Below, piece after piece: positions 17,252-26,363 of a stretch of DNA of 64,000 nucleotides. Below the pieces are notes generated by a model. It was not told where the DNA came from, ran no database searches, and saw only the letters and a list, made by a program, of their open reading frames with translations. The stretch covers positions 1-64,000 of the forward strand of contig JAHEDT010000002.1 in the NCBI GenBank assembly GCA_024641085.1, written 5' to 3'. Numbering within the stretch: the stretch's first letter is position 1; each line of letters begins with the position of its first letter. The stretch comes from Geobacteraceae bacterium. Lineage in GTDB: Bacteria > Desulfobacterota > Desulfuromonadia > Desulfuromonadales > BM103. Position numbers and translations under genes: made by a program.

Positions 17252-18430
17252 ATGGACATTCGATCATTCAATCCACCCGTTCGTACTCTGATGGGCCCCG
17301 GCCCGTCTGATGTTCACCCGCGCATTCTCGAGGCCCTGTCACGGCCGACCATCGGTCACCTGGACCCTGCCTTTATCGACCTGATGGACGAGGTCAAGGA
17401 ACTGCTCCAGTACGCATTCCAGACCGAAAACGCCCTGACCATGCCGGTCTCTGCCCCCGGTTCGGCCGGGATGGAAACCTGCTTCGTCAACCTGGTAGAG
17501 CCTGGCGACAAGGTGATCGTCTGCCAGAACGGGGTCTTCGGCGGGCGCATGAAGGAGAACGTCGAGCGTTGCGGCGGCATCCCGGTCCTGGTGGAAGACC
17601 CCTGGGGTACGGCCATCGATGCCGGCAAGCTTGAAGATGCCCTCAAGGCCCATGCCGATGCCAAAATCGTGGCCATGGTGCACGCTGAAACCTCCACGGG
17701 GGCGCAGTCGGACGTTGCCGCGCTGGTCAAACTGGCCCATGCGCATGACTGTCTGACCATCGTCGACACGGTCACCTCCCTCGGCGGGACCCCGGTCAAG
17801 GTCGACGAATGGGGGATCGACGCCATCTACTCCGGGTCGCAGAAATGTCTCTCCTGCACTCCCGGACTGTCGCCGGTGAGCTTCAACGAGCGGGCATTGG
17901 AAAAGATCCGCAACCGCCGGGCCAAGGTGCAGAGCTGGTTCATGGACCTGAACCTGGTCATGGGTTACTGGGGGACCGGCACCAAGCGGGCCTACCACCA
18001 CACGGCGCCGATCAACACCCTCTATGCCCTGCATGAGGCCTTGGTGATGCTCAAGGATGAAGGCCTGGAGAACGCCTGGGCCCGCCACATGAAAAACCAC
18101 CTGGCGCTCAGGGCGGGGCTGGAGGCGATGGGCCTGCAATTCATCGTCAAGGAGGCAGATCGCCTGCCGCAGTTGAATGCAGTCACCATCCCCGCCGGAG
18201 TCGACGATGGGGCGGTCCGCAGCCGACTGCTCAAGGAATACAACCTGGAGATCGGCGCCGGGCTCGGAGCCCTGGCCGGCAAGGTGTGGCGCATCGGTCT
18301 CATGGGACATGCCAGCCGCGCGGAAAACATCCTCCTCTGTATCGGCGCGCTCGAGTCGATTCTGGGTGATATGGGGGCCGAGATCAAGCGCGGGGTCGCC
18401 CTTCCGGCGATGCAGAAAGCTCTCGCCTGA
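17252..18430 (+). CDS. Alanine/serine-glyoxylate aminotransferase family protein
   Basis: A 392-residue class V PLP aminotransferase. The PGPSDVHPRILEAL opening, PGSAGMETCFVNL near 69-81, the DTVTSLGG cofactor Asp block (near 172) and the Schiff-base Lys K198 in SGSQKCL identify the alanine/serine-glyoxylate or (S)-ureidoglycine aminotransferase group. It converts glyoxylate to glycine using an amino donor. AGGAG precedes the ATG. It lies directly upstream of malate synthase and isocitrate lyase on the same strand, which makes glyoxylate the likely acceptor and forms a glyoxylate-handling cluster. Confidence 0.9.
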   Translation: MDIRSFNPPVRTLMGPGPSDVHPRILEALSRPTIGHLDPAFIDLMDEVKELLQYAFQTENALTMPVSAPGSAGMETCFVNLVEPGDKVIVCQNGVFGGRMKENVERCGGIPVLVEDPWGTAIDAGKLEDALKAHADAKIVAMVHAETSTGAQSDVAALVKLAHAHDCLTIVDTVTSLGGTPVKVDEWGIDAIYSGSQKCLSCTPGLSPVSFNERALEKIRNRRAKVQSWFMDLNLVMGYWGTGTKRAYHHTAPINTLYALHEALVMLKDEGLENAWARHMKNHLALRAGLEAMGLQFIVKEADRLPQLNAVTIPAGVDDGAVRSRLLKEYNLEIGAGLGALAGKVWRIGLMGHASRAENILLCIGALESILGDMGAEIKRGVALPAMQKALA

Positions 18431-18454
18431 ATACCGCTTTCAAGATCCTTGTGC

Positions 18455-18488
18455 GGCAGGGGTCACCCGACCGGGGGCCCCTGCCTTT
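18455..18488 (+). terminator. Probable terminator after the aminotransferase
   Basis: GGCAGGGG pairs with CCCCTGCC around a 15-nt loop and is followed by TTT. The short T tract makes it only moderately convincing. It separates the aminotransferase from the malate synthase promoter region. Confidence 0.45.
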
Positions 18489-18584
18489 CAGCGGACGTCA
18501 TCAACCGCTGGCATGACGATCTTGTCATCAAAAACCGCAGAGACTAAAAAAACAAGTTGACCTGAACCCTGAAAATGTTTTAAC

Positions 18585-18599
18585 TGACTAAAATAGTCA
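18585..18599. promoter_or_regulatory. Palindrome TGACTA-AAA-TAGTCA before malate synthase
   Basis: A perfect 6-bp inverted repeat with a 3-bp spacer, 62 bp upstream of the malate synthase start, in an AT-rich region. Its position suits an operator for the malate synthase-isocitrate lyase pair. Confidence 0.4.
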
Positions 18600-18661
18600 T
18601 GTTTGTATGTGAGTCAATGGCCCCACCTTCATTTGAATTCACTGCATTAAGGGAGGAAAAG

Positions 18662-20575
18662 ATGACTTCAGCAAAAACCAGCAACAGCGCAGGCCTGCAG
18701 ATCCGGGACAATCTCGCCGAAGCCTATCGTGACGTCTACACACCCGAGGTCCTGGCCGCTCTCGCACACATGGTGCAATTCAATGCCGAGCAGAAACGCC
18801 TGATGGCAGAGCGGACCCATCGCCGGACCGCGCGCATCAAAGAGCGTCGCCCGATCACCTTCCTGCCGGCTGACGCCGAGATCAAGGGGACCGGTATCCG
18901 CGTTCAGGATGCCCGCGACGGCAAGTTCGTTGGTGCGGTCATTCCCCATGACCTGCAGCGCCAGTGGCTGCAGGGCACCGGTCCGGCTGCCAAGCCGAAT
19001 TCGCCGGTCAAAGCCAACCTGCGCAACGTCGCCTACGCCCTGCTTTCCGGGGCCGACGGCTGGATGTTCGACGGCGAGGACGCCCTCGGCCAGGTCACGA
19101 CCATGTCACTGGACAACCAGCGCAGCCTCAAGCTGGCCATTGCCCGCGACCCGCTCTTTTACGAGGTTGCCGAAGGCGTCGCCGGTGAAATGAACGCCTG
19201 GGCCAGGGACTTTTTCGGCCATGAGATTATCAGCGACTGGCGCAGCCAGCTCGATTTCACCACCAAGATCTTTCGCGCCCGCGGGCTGCACCTCGACGAC
19301 CGGCACATCCGGGTGAATGGCCAATCGCTTTCAGCGTCGATCGTCGACATGACCCTTTACATCGTCAACAACCACAAGGCGATGCGTGCCGCCGGCTCTT
19401 CCATCGTCCTCTACCTGCCGAAAATGCAGACCGCCGAAGAGGCCGGTTTCTGGAACCGGCTGCTGTCCGCCCTCGAAGGCTACCTCGGTCTTGATCAGGG
19501 CACCATCAAGGTCTACGTGCTGGTCGAACAGCTTGAGCAGACCTTCCAGTTGATGGAAATCCGCGCCGCCCTGGGGCTCCATTTTGTCGGCTTCAACACC
19601 GGCCGCTGGGACTACATCAACAGCGTCTCCGATGCCAACTGCTGGGACGCCGACTTTGTCAATCCCAACATCGAATCGATCGTCATGACCTACGGCTACA
19701 TGCGCAATTACGAAGATCGCGTGCGCCGCGCCGTCAACACCCCGGATGTCAACGGCAACTACGCCCTCTGGCAGGGGGGCATGGAACCGAACATCCCGGT
19801 AGGTTCGGCGGAAGGGGTCGCCAGCAGCATGAAAAAAGCCCGCGCCGGCGCCGTGCGTGAACAGCAGGAAGGCGCCAGCGGCAAATGGATCGCCCACTGG
19901 AAAATGGCGCACATCATCCGTCCGGTCTGGGCAGAGGTCGGCGAAGCCAACCAACTCGGGCGCAAGTTCCCACCGCTGGGCTACACCGAAGCCGATGCCG
20001 CCGGGCTGACCCTGCTCGAACCGGCGCCGAGGACCGTGCGTGGCGCCCGCAACCTGCTGAGCGTGGCGCTGCAATACGGCAACGCTTTCGGCCAGGGGAT
20101 GCAGGCGGCGGCCCTCAAGCCCGCCGACTTCTTCGGCAACGACGACATCCTTTACCTCATGGAGGACATGGCCACAGGCGAAATCCGCCTGAGCATCCTC
20201 TGGGAATGGATCCACAAGGGCGCGGCTTTGACCGAGGACGATGCCGAAACCGGTTTGAAGGCCGGGGACGTGTTCACCGTGGAGATATTTCACCGCCTGC
20301 TCGAAGAGGAGTACGCCAAACTGCTGGCCGCCAGCAACCGCGACGTGCACGACAATTCCAAAGGCACCAGCCTGCCGGTCGCCAGGGCTATCGTCGAAGC
20401 CTACGTCCTCGATCCGGTCAAAACGCCCTGGTACATCGACCTGCTCAACCTCAACCTCAACAATTTTGACCTGGATACGGCCAGGAAGCGCATCGCCTTG
20501 TACCTGGAAACTCTGAAAAAAAGAGACGAGCGCATTACCGAAAACCTCGACACTTTGCCTCAAGGGAGCTGTTAG
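18662..20575 (+). CDS. aceB: Malate synthase, elongated form
   Basis: A 637-residue enzyme condensing glyoxylate with acetyl-CoA to malate. The start MTSAKTSNSA is fixed by GGGAGGAAAAG directly upstream; an earlier ATG at 18599 lacks one. Landmarks are the MFDGEDAL block (near 138-145), VGFNTGRWDYI near 320, GKWIAHWKMAH near 410 and LMEDMATGEIRLSILWEWIH near 500, which match malate synthase A and its catalytic Arg, Glu and Asp. It is about 100 residues longer than E. coli AceB and shorter than GlcB. Isocitrate lyase follows after 15 bp, so the two glyoxylate-shunt enzymes are co-transcribed. Confidence 0.93.
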   Translation: MTSAKTSNSAGLQIRDNLAEAYRDVYTPEVLAALAHMVQFNAEQKRLMAERTHRRTARIKERRPITFLPADAEIKGTGIRVQDARDGKFVGAVIPHDLQRQWLQGTGPAAKPNSPVKANLRNVAYALLSGADGWMFDGEDALGQVTTMSLDNQRSLKLAIARDPLFYEVAEGVAGEMNAWARDFFGHEIISDWRSQLDFTTKIFRARGLHLDDRHIRVNGQSLSASIVDMTLYIVNNHKAMRAAGSSIVLYLPKMQTAEEAGFWNRLLSALEGYLGLDQGTIKVYVLVEQLEQTFQLMEIRAALGLHFVGFNTGRWDYINSVSDANCWDADFVNPNIESIVMTYGYMRNYEDRVRRAVNTPDVNGNYALWQGGMEPNIPVGSAEGVASSMKKARAGAVREQQEGASGKWIAHWKMAHIIRPVWAEVGEANQLGRKFPPLGYTEADAAGLTLLEPAPRTVRGARNLLSVALQYGNAFGQGMQAAALKPADFFGNDDILYLMEDMATGEIRLSILWEWIHKGAALTEDDAETGLKAGDVFTVEIFHRLLEEEYAKLLAASNRDVHDNSKGTSLPVARAIVEAYVLDPVKTPWYIDLLNLNLNNFDLDTARKRIALYLETLKKRDERITENLDTLPQGSC

Positions 20576-20590
20576 TCCAGCAGGAGAACA

Positions 20591-22849
20591 ATGATGGGAC
20601 CCTTTGCCGAAAAAATCCGTTCGACCCGAGACTGGTTTGCCTCACCCCGTTTCAAGGATATTGTGCGTCTCTACACACCGGACCAGGTCGTCGAGCAGCG
20701 TGGCACCATTCCGGTCGATTACACCGTCGCCCGCGATGCCGCCGCAGCCTTCTACGACCGTCTGCACGAGCTGTTCGCCCAGAAAAAATCGATCACCACC
20801 TTCGGCCCCTACTCACCCGGGCAGGCCGTTTCTATCAAGCGCATGGGGATCGAGGGAATCTACCTGGGCGGGTGGGCCACCTCGGCCAAGGGTTCCGCCA
20901 AGGAGGACCCAGGCCCGGACCTGGCCAGTTACCCTTTAAGCCAGGTCCCTGATGAGGCGGCTCCGCTGGTCAGGGCTCTGCTCGCCGCCGATCGCAATCA
21001 GTATTTCCTGCGCCTGCGCATGAGCGAACAAGAACGGAGTCGGGTTCCCGAGGTCGACTACCGGCCGTTCATCATCGCCGATGCCGATACCGGCCACGGC
21101 GGGGATGCCCACGTGCGCAACCTGATCCGGCGTTTCGTGGAAGTGGGCGTTCCCGGCTACCATATCGAAGACCAGAAGCCCGGCGTGAAGAAATGTGGCC
21201 ACCAGGCCGGCAAAGTTCTGGTCCCGGTGGACGAGCAGATCAAGCGCCTCAACGCGGCACGTTTTCAGCTCGACGTCATGCAGGTGCCGGGGATTATCGT
21301 CGCCCGCACCGATGCCGAAGCCGCCACCTTCCTCGACGGTCGTGGCGATGAGCGCGACCAGCACTTTATCCTGGGAGCCACCAACACCAATATACCCAAC
21401 TACAAAACGGCCTTCCTGGCAGTCATGCGCCAGTTCCACACCAAGGGGGTACCGGAGATCAACGGCCACCTCATGTACCGCATCTCGGATGCGATGTACG
21501 CAGAAGCCGATGAGTGGCTCGTCAAGAATGGCCTCTCCGCAGAGATCGAAGCCGCCATCAAGAAAATGCCTGGCCGCAGCACCGCTGACATCAACGCAGC
21601 CCTCGACAATGCCGCAACCCGCCTGCTCGACCTCTGGCAGATGGAAGCCAGCATGAAAACCTTTGGCGAGGCCGTCGCCGACGTCATGGCCTTTCACCTC
21701 GACGAAGGCGCCGAGCTGCCGATGAGCGTGGATGAATGGCATGCGTTCGTGGAGGAGTCCTCCTTTAGTGAAGCACGGCAAAAAGCCCGCACCATGGGCT
21801 TCAATATCATCTGGAACTGCGACATCGCCCGCACACCCGAAGGCTACTACCAGGTCAAGGGCGGCATCCCTTACGCGGTGGCCAAGTCCCTGGCCGTGGC
21901 ACCCTTCGCAGATATCATCTGGATGGAGACCAAGACCGCCGACCTGCATGACGCCAAAATCTTCGCCGACGCCATCCATGCCGTCTACCCGGACAAGATG
22001 CTGGCCTACAACCTGTCGCCGTCTTTCAACTGGGATACCACCGGGATGAGCGAAGAGGAGATGCGACGCTTCCCTGAAGAGCTGGGCAAGCAGGGCTTCG
22101 TATTCAACTTTATCACCTACGGCGGCCACCAGGTCGACGGCATGGCCGGTGAGGAATTCGCCCGGGCCCTCAAGGAAGACGGCATGCTCGCCCTGGCCCG
22201 CCTGCAGCGCAAGCTGCGCCTGGTGGATTCGCCCTATAAAACCCCCCAGACCTACGTTGGCGGGCCGCGCTCGGATGCCGGCCTCATGGCAGTTTCCGGT
22301 GGCACCGCCACGACCAAGGCCATGGGCAAGGGCTCGACCCAGTACCAGCACCTGATCGAAACTGAAGTCCCCCCGCGACGCCTCGAGGAATGGCTCAAGC
22401 TGTGGACCGGCCACTACCAGCTGGATTCCGGGCTGCGCGTCACCCTCAGGCCGCATATCGCCGGTTCCGAACTTCTGGAATTGACCCTGGCCGACAGTCA
22501 GGGCACCAGGATGGCGAACATCATCTTCGCTGTCCTCCAGGACCGCCGTGAGCGCAACATGCTGTCGATCCGCGACCAGAACACCTTTAACGAGGACTTC
22601 CGCCAGAAGCGTTTGATGACCCTGATCACGCTGTTCCTCATCCACCGCTACAAGGCGGTCGCCGTCCACTATGTCACCCCGACCGAGGACAACCAGTTCC
22701 AGGCCGAAGGGATGAAGGGGCTGGGCCTCTACGAAAGCATCCAGATCGAGATCGGCCAGATCATCGTGGCCCGTGTCAACGTCGAGCTGGTCAAGGAACT
22801 GGTCAAGCCTGAGAGTGCAGACCTCAAGCGGCTCATCACCAAGGGCTAA
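20591..22849 (+). CDS. aceA: Isocitrate lyase, long (ICL2-like) form
   Basis: A 752-residue enzyme cleaving isocitrate to glyoxylate and succinate. The catalytic KKCGH loop is at 200-204, preceded by ADADTGHGG (metal site) near 163 and HIEDQKPG near 191; SPSFNWD lies near 477. Standard bacterial ICL is about 430 residues. The extra length here, with an insertion in the barrel and a C-terminal extension of more than 150 residues, matches the long class known from mycobacterial ICL2. AGGAGAACA precedes the ATG. It is the last gene of the glyoxylate operon and is followed by a terminator. Confidence 0.93.
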   Translation: MMGPFAEKIRSTRDWFASPRFKDIVRLYTPDQVVEQRGTIPVDYTVARDAAAAFYDRLHELFAQKKSITTFGPYSPGQAVSIKRMGIEGIYLGGWATSAKGSAKEDPGPDLASYPLSQVPDEAAPLVRALLAADRNQYFLRLRMSEQERSRVPEVDYRPFIIADADTGHGGDAHVRNLIRRFVEVGVPGYHIEDQKPGVKKCGHQAGKVLVPVDEQIKRLNAARFQLDVMQVPGIIVARTDAEAATFLDGRGDERDQHFILGATNTNIPNYKTAFLAVMRQFHTKGVPEINGHLMYRISDAMYAEADEWLVKNGLSAEIEAAIKKMPGRSTADINAALDNAATRLLDLWQMEASMKTFGEAVADVMAFHLDEGAELPMSVDEWHAFVEESSFSEARQKARTMGFNIIWNCDIARTPEGYYQVKGGIPYAVAKSLAVAPFADIIWMETKTADLHDAKIFADAIHAVYPDKMLAYNLSPSFNWDTTGMSEEEMRRFPEELGKQGFVFNFITYGGHQVDGMAGEEFARALKEDGMLALARLQRKLRLVDSPYKTPQTYVGGPRSDAGLMAVSGGTATTKAMGKGSTQYQHLIETEVPPRRLEEWLKLWTGHYQLDSGLRVTLRPHIAGSELLELTLADSQGTRMANIIFAVLQDRRERNMLSIRDQNTFNEDFRQKRLMTLITLFLIHRYKAVAVHYVTPTEDNQFQAEGMKGLGLYESIQIEIGQIIVARVNVELVKELVKPESADLKRLITKG

Positions 22850-22925
22850 GCCCTGCCACCAGGCCTGGAGCGCGCTCCAAAATCCACCTGGGCCGATGAT
22901 CCACGACATTCTCCAAGAACCACCA

Positions 22926-22950
22926 AGAGACCGCTACGGCGGTCTCTTTT
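22926..22950 (+). terminator. Terminator of the malate synthase-isocitrate lyase operon
   Basis: AGAGACCGC and GCGGTCTCT form a perfect 9-bp stem with a TACG loop. It runs into TTTT, and an outer ACCAAG/CTTGGT pairing flanks it. It lies 77 bp past the isocitrate lyase stop. Confidence 0.8.
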
Positions 22951-23066
22951 ACTTGGTACCGGGAGCCACCCAGCCCCGGTTAATCACGGGCGGTCTCCAC
23001 CGCTACGGCCCCGACGATCAGTCGGTTTGCCGCATCCACTGGTTGCGATCCTTCGTGACCGTATGC

Positions 23067-23104
23067 AAAAAACCAACGGCGCAGGAGGAAACTCCTGCGC
23101 CGTT
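23067..23104 (-). terminator. Terminator of the cytochrome c gene
   Basis: A perfect 13-bp stem (AACGGCGCAGGAG / CTCCTGCGCCGTT) with a four-base loop. On the minus strand it is followed by a six-T run. It lies 27 bp beyond the cytochrome stop codon. Confidence 0.85.
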
Positions 23105-23130
23105 CGCTGTACGGTGGTTGCCAGTGAGCT

Positions 23131-23439
23131 CTACTTGCTTTTGCCGATCATGTAATCAACGGCCGCCTTGACCTCGGCGTCGCTCAGGGCGCTGTTGCCG
23201 CCCTTGGCCGGCATGGCGCCGTCACCCTGCAGGGCGCTCTTGTACATGACGTCCATACCCTCGCCAATGCGGTGAGCCCAAGCCGGCTTGTCACCCAGTT
23301 TTGGGGCCCCGGCAACACCACTGGCGTGGCAGACGGCACAGCTTTTCTGGTAGACCTGTTCGCCGGTCATGCCCTGGCTGAAGGCAGCGGCCGGCAACAA
23401 CAGTGCCGCAACAACGACAAAGATGATCGATACTTTCAT
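23131..23439 (-). CDS. Small periplasmic class I cytochrome c (c5-like)
   Basis: A 102-residue secreted monoheme cytochrome. A signal peptide runs to about AFS-QG (residue 22). The heme motif is C34-A-V-C37-H38 and the distal axial Met is M76 in DGAMPAKGG; the LSDAEVKAAVDYM helix closes the fold. This pattern is that of the cytochrome c5 / c555 group. It acts as a soluble electron shuttle in the periplasm, possibly linking inner-membrane donors to respiratory partners such as the decaheme system at 36.6 kb (inference). It is monocistronic with its own terminator. Confidence 0.92.
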   Translation of the reverse strand: MKVSIIFVVVAALLLPAAAFSQGMTGEQVYQKSCAVCHASGVAGAPKLGDKPAWAHRIGEGMDVMYKSALQGDGAMPAKGGNSALSDAEVKAAVDYMIGKSK

Positions 23440-23733
23440 AAGTCCTCCTGAACAGTTGAAAAGGGCATTTCTGTTTCTTGCCGGCCGGCACCGAGGGTGC
23501 CTGATCGCGGCCCTTGCGCTGCAAACAGCTCAAGGGTGATCTGATATCACTTCTACAGCATGACCATGAACCTGTCAAATGACGATCCCGCAAATCCCGA
23601 GAGCCACTGGCAGGATCGTCGTGCCGGCATTACCGGTCAAATGACACCTCGGCACGCCGTGGAGAATGAAACGACTTGTCGGCGGCATGTCAATCACAGC
23701 CTGCGGCCAGCCAAACCCACTTCCCCCCATCCA

Positions 23734-25362
23734 TCAGAAGTTTGCATGGCCGCTCTTGTTCAGGTAGTAATCGTAATCTCCCTCATAGGGGGTCATCTGC
23801 CCGTGATCGATCTCGAAGACCCTGGAAACCAGCGAACGCAGGAAATGACGGTCGTGGCTGACCAGGACCACGGTGCCGGCGAAATTCTGCAAGGCCTCGA
23901 GCAACACCTCGCGCGACTGGATGTCGAGATGGTTGGTCGGTTCGTCGAGCACCAGGACATTGAGCGGCCGTGCCAGCAGCATCGCCAGCACCACCCGGCT
24001 TTTCTCCCCCCCGGAGAGCTTGTCGATGCGCTTGTCGACATCATCCCCCTGGAAGAGAAACGCGGCACAGAGGTTTCGGACCACGCCGATCGAAGCCATG
24101 GGCAGCGCGGACTGGACGGTTGCAAAGACGGTCCTCTTCGGGTCGAGCAGATCCATTGAATGCTGGCTGAAGTAGCCGAGGTGAACGTTGGCGCCGATCG
24201 TCACGCTGCCGGAGCTCGCCTCGGTCTGACCGGCGAGGCACTTGAGGAAGGTTGACTTGCCGGCTCCGTTGACCCCGACCACGGCGATCTTCTCGCCGCG
24301 CCGAATCAGCCCGGACACCCCGCTGAAGACCGATTTTCCCGCGCCTTCAGGCACAGGCCAGACTTTGGCCAGTTGGTCGATTTTGGCGACGTCGTCACCG
24401 GAGCGCGGCGGTTCGTTGAAAGCGAACTTGATGACCTTCTGTTCGGCCGGAATCTCGATGCGTTCGATCTTGTCGAGCTTCTTGACCCGCGACTGCACCT
24501 GGGCGGCATGGGAGGCCCTGGCCGCGAAGCGGCTGATGAATTCCTCCTCCTTGGCGAGCATCTCCTGCTGGCGGCGGTGACTGGCGAGCAGCTGCTCGCG
24601 GCGGATGTCCCGCTCGCGCAGGTAGAAGTCGTAGTTGCCGCCGTAGGTGGTTATGGCGCCGTCGGCAACCTCGATAATCCGAGTGACCAGCCGGTTCATG
24701 AACTCCCGGTCATGGCTGGTCATCAGCACGGCGCCCTTGAACTCGGTCGCCAGCCAGTTTTCCAACCAGACGATCGACTCGACATCGAGATGGTTGGTTG
24801 GCTCGTCGAGGAGCAGCACATCAGGGTTGATGGTCAGGATCTTCGCCAGGGCGATGCGCATCTTCCAGCCGCCGCTGAAGCTCTCCACCGGCCGGATGTA
24901 GTCTTCCGGGCCGATCCCTAGGCCGGTCAGCACAGCCTGGGCTCGGCTCTCCAGGTCATAGCCGCCGCGATGCTCGAACTCTTCCTGGGCGTCGCCGTAC
25001 CTCTCGAGCAGTCCTGCCAGGGCGTCGTCCGCCATCGGCTCGCACATCGCGGACTCCATCACCTTGATCTCCTCACCCAGCTGCATGGTGCGGGCCGAGG
25101 CCGCCATAACCTCGGCCAGTGCCGAACGGCCGGCCATATCACCGACATCCTGGGAAAAGTAGCCGATCACGGTCTTCTTGCTGCAGCTGATCTCGCCGCC
25201 GTCGAGCTGCTCCTCACCGGTAATCAGCCGGAAAATGGTCGACTTGCCGGCGCCGTTCGGACCGACCAGACCGCTGCGGCTGCCGGGGGAGATCTGGAAG
25301 CTGGCGTTCTGAAACAGGGTGCGGGTGCCGTGCTGACGGGTGATATTGGCCAGATGAATCAT
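23734..25362 (-). CDS. ABC-F family ATP-binding protein
   Basis: A 542-residue protein with two ABC ATPase domains and no membrane segments. This is the ABC-F layout of translation-associated ATPases that act at the ribosomal E site. Each half has Walker A (GPNGAGKST near 35; GVNGAGKST near 355), an LSGG-like signature (SFSGGWKMR; LSGGEKSR) and LLDEPTNHLD / VLDEPTNHLD Walker B. A charged linker of about 80 residues (RRQQEMLAKEEEF onward) is the P-site tRNA-interaction motif. The start is MIHLANITRQ. It is preceded by the terminator of the upstream operon. The exact ABC-F subclass is uncertain. Confidence 0.92.
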   Translation of the reverse strand: MIHLANITRQHGTRTLFQNASFQISPGSRSGLVGPNGAGKSTIFRLITGEEQLDGGEISCSKKTVIGYFSQDVGDMAGRSALAEVMAASARTMQLGEEIKVMESAMCEPMADDALAGLLERYGDAQEEFEHRGGYDLESRAQAVLTGLGIGPEDYIRPVESFSGGWKMRIALAKILTINPDVLLLDEPTNHLDVESIVWLENWLATEFKGAVLMTSHDREFMNRLVTRIIEVADGAITTYGGNYDFYLRERDIRREQLLASHRRQQEMLAKEEEFISRFAARASHAAQVQSRVKKLDKIERIEIPAEQKVIKFAFNEPPRSGDDVAKIDQLAKVWPVPEGAGKSVFSGVSGLIRRGEKIAVVGVNGAGKSTFLKCLAGQTEASSGSVTIGANVHLGYFSQHSMDLLDPKRTVFATVQSALPMASIGVVRNLCAAFLFQGDDVDKRIDKLSGGEKSRVVLAMLLARPLNVLVLDEPTNHLDIQSREVLLEALQNFAGTVVLVSHDRHFLRSLVSRVFEIDHGQMTPYEGDYDYYLNKSGHANF

Positions 25363-25372
25363 GTGCAACCTC

Positions 25373-25408
25373 AAAAAGCCGGGGAGCAGCCGACTGGCTG
25401 CTCCCCGG
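25373..25408 (-). terminator. Terminator of the TAXI-TRAP catabolic operon
   Basis: A perfect 13-bp stem (CCGGGGAGCAGCC / GGCTGCTCCCCGG, loop GACT) followed on the minus strand by five T residues. It lies between the SDR stop (25519) and the ABC-F start (25362). Confidence 0.85.
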
Positions 25409-25518
25409 GATATTCCCCTACAGGGTTTACAGAACTCTCTTCTACAACAGACTACAACTTTTGTCACGTAAAACCCGACGACGGCAGACGCCCGGCCAAC
25501 GCGAACCCGGTGCAGCGA

Positions 25519-26304
25519 TCAGAAGCCCTTGACCATCCCGCCATCGACCATGATGGCACTACCGGTCACATAGGAGCTCGCTCCCGAGGCCAGGAAGGCA
25601 ACCACGCGGGCGAACTCGTCCGGATCGCCGTAGCGACCGAGCGGAATCAGGCCACGCGATTCGGCCACGACCTGATCAAGCGCCACGCCACGTTTATCGG
25701 CCTTGAGTTGATCGAGATAGCTGGTGCGGTCGGTGGCGATCCGTCCCGGGGCGACGGTGTTGACCAGGATCTTGTAGGGAGCCAGTTCATTGGCCAGGCT
25801 CTTGCCAAGGCCAAGCAGGCCCATACGGAAGACGTTGGAGAGGATCAGGCCGGGAATGGGCTGCTTGATGGACGACGACGTGATGTTGATGATGCGCCCG
25901 CCCTTCTCCTTCAGGTCGGGAAGCACCGCCCGGACCATCCTCACGCAGCTGAGCAGGTTGAGTTCGAAAGCCTGCTGCCAGGCCGCATCGTCGACCTGAC
26001 TAAAATCTCCACCCGGGGGGCCTCCGGCGTTGTTGACGAGGATATCGACCGGCCCCAGGCTTTCGCGGGTCGCCTTAACCAGGGCCTCGATGTCGGCCGC
26101 TACGGTGATATCGCAGGGCCGGCACGCCACCTTGCCCCGGGCCTCAGCCAGCAGTTCCTGGCGGGCGGCTTCCAGTTGTTCGGCATTGCGGCTGGTCAGC
26201 ATCACGTGGCAGCCCTCGCGTGAAAGCTGGGCGGCGACCGCCTTGCCCAGGCCCTTGCTGGAGGCCACCACCAGGGCGACCTTGTTCTGTAATTGCAAAT
26301 CCAT
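25519..26304 (-). CDS. Atypical SDR lacking the catalytic Tyr-Lys
   Basis: A 261-residue SDR-fold protein resembling 3-oxoacyl-ACP reductases. The cofactor motif is altered to ASSKGLGKA (normally TGxxxGxG); NNAGGPPGG is present near 90. The YxxxK active site is absent: the aligned segment reads IPGLILSNVFRMGL, with Asn where Tyr is expected. A subgroup of BKR-like SDRs with exactly these changes is known, so the loss is a subfamily trait rather than decay. Its reaction is not established. It is the last gene of the catabolic operon, 59 bp after the FAH gene, so it probably handles an intermediate of the same pathway. Confidence 0.82.
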   Translation of the reverse strand: MDLQLQNKVALVVASSKGLGKAVAAQLSREGCHVMLTSRNAEQLEAARQELLAEARGKVACRPCDITVAADIEALVKATRESLGPVDILVNNAGGPPGGDFSQVDDAAWQQAFELNLLSCVRMVRAVLPDLKEKGGRIINITSSSIKQPIPGLILSNVFRMGLLGLGKSLANELAPYKILVNTVAPGRIATDRTSYLDQLKADKRGVALDQVVAESRGLIPLGRYGDPDEFARVVAFLASGASSYVTGSAIMVDGGMVKGF

Positions 26305-26363
26305 CCGTCGAATTCTCCTTTTGCTGAGGTGCTAAGGTGTTATTGCGGGCGACTGTCGCAGAG

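Noticed and set aside
20936-22909. Very long open frame antisense to isocitrate lyase, with similar frames antisense to malate synthase, metH and TRAP genes
   Set aside because: These are typical of GC-rich coding DNA read backwards. They lack ribosome binding sites and family motifs, while the sense strands encode clear enzymes.
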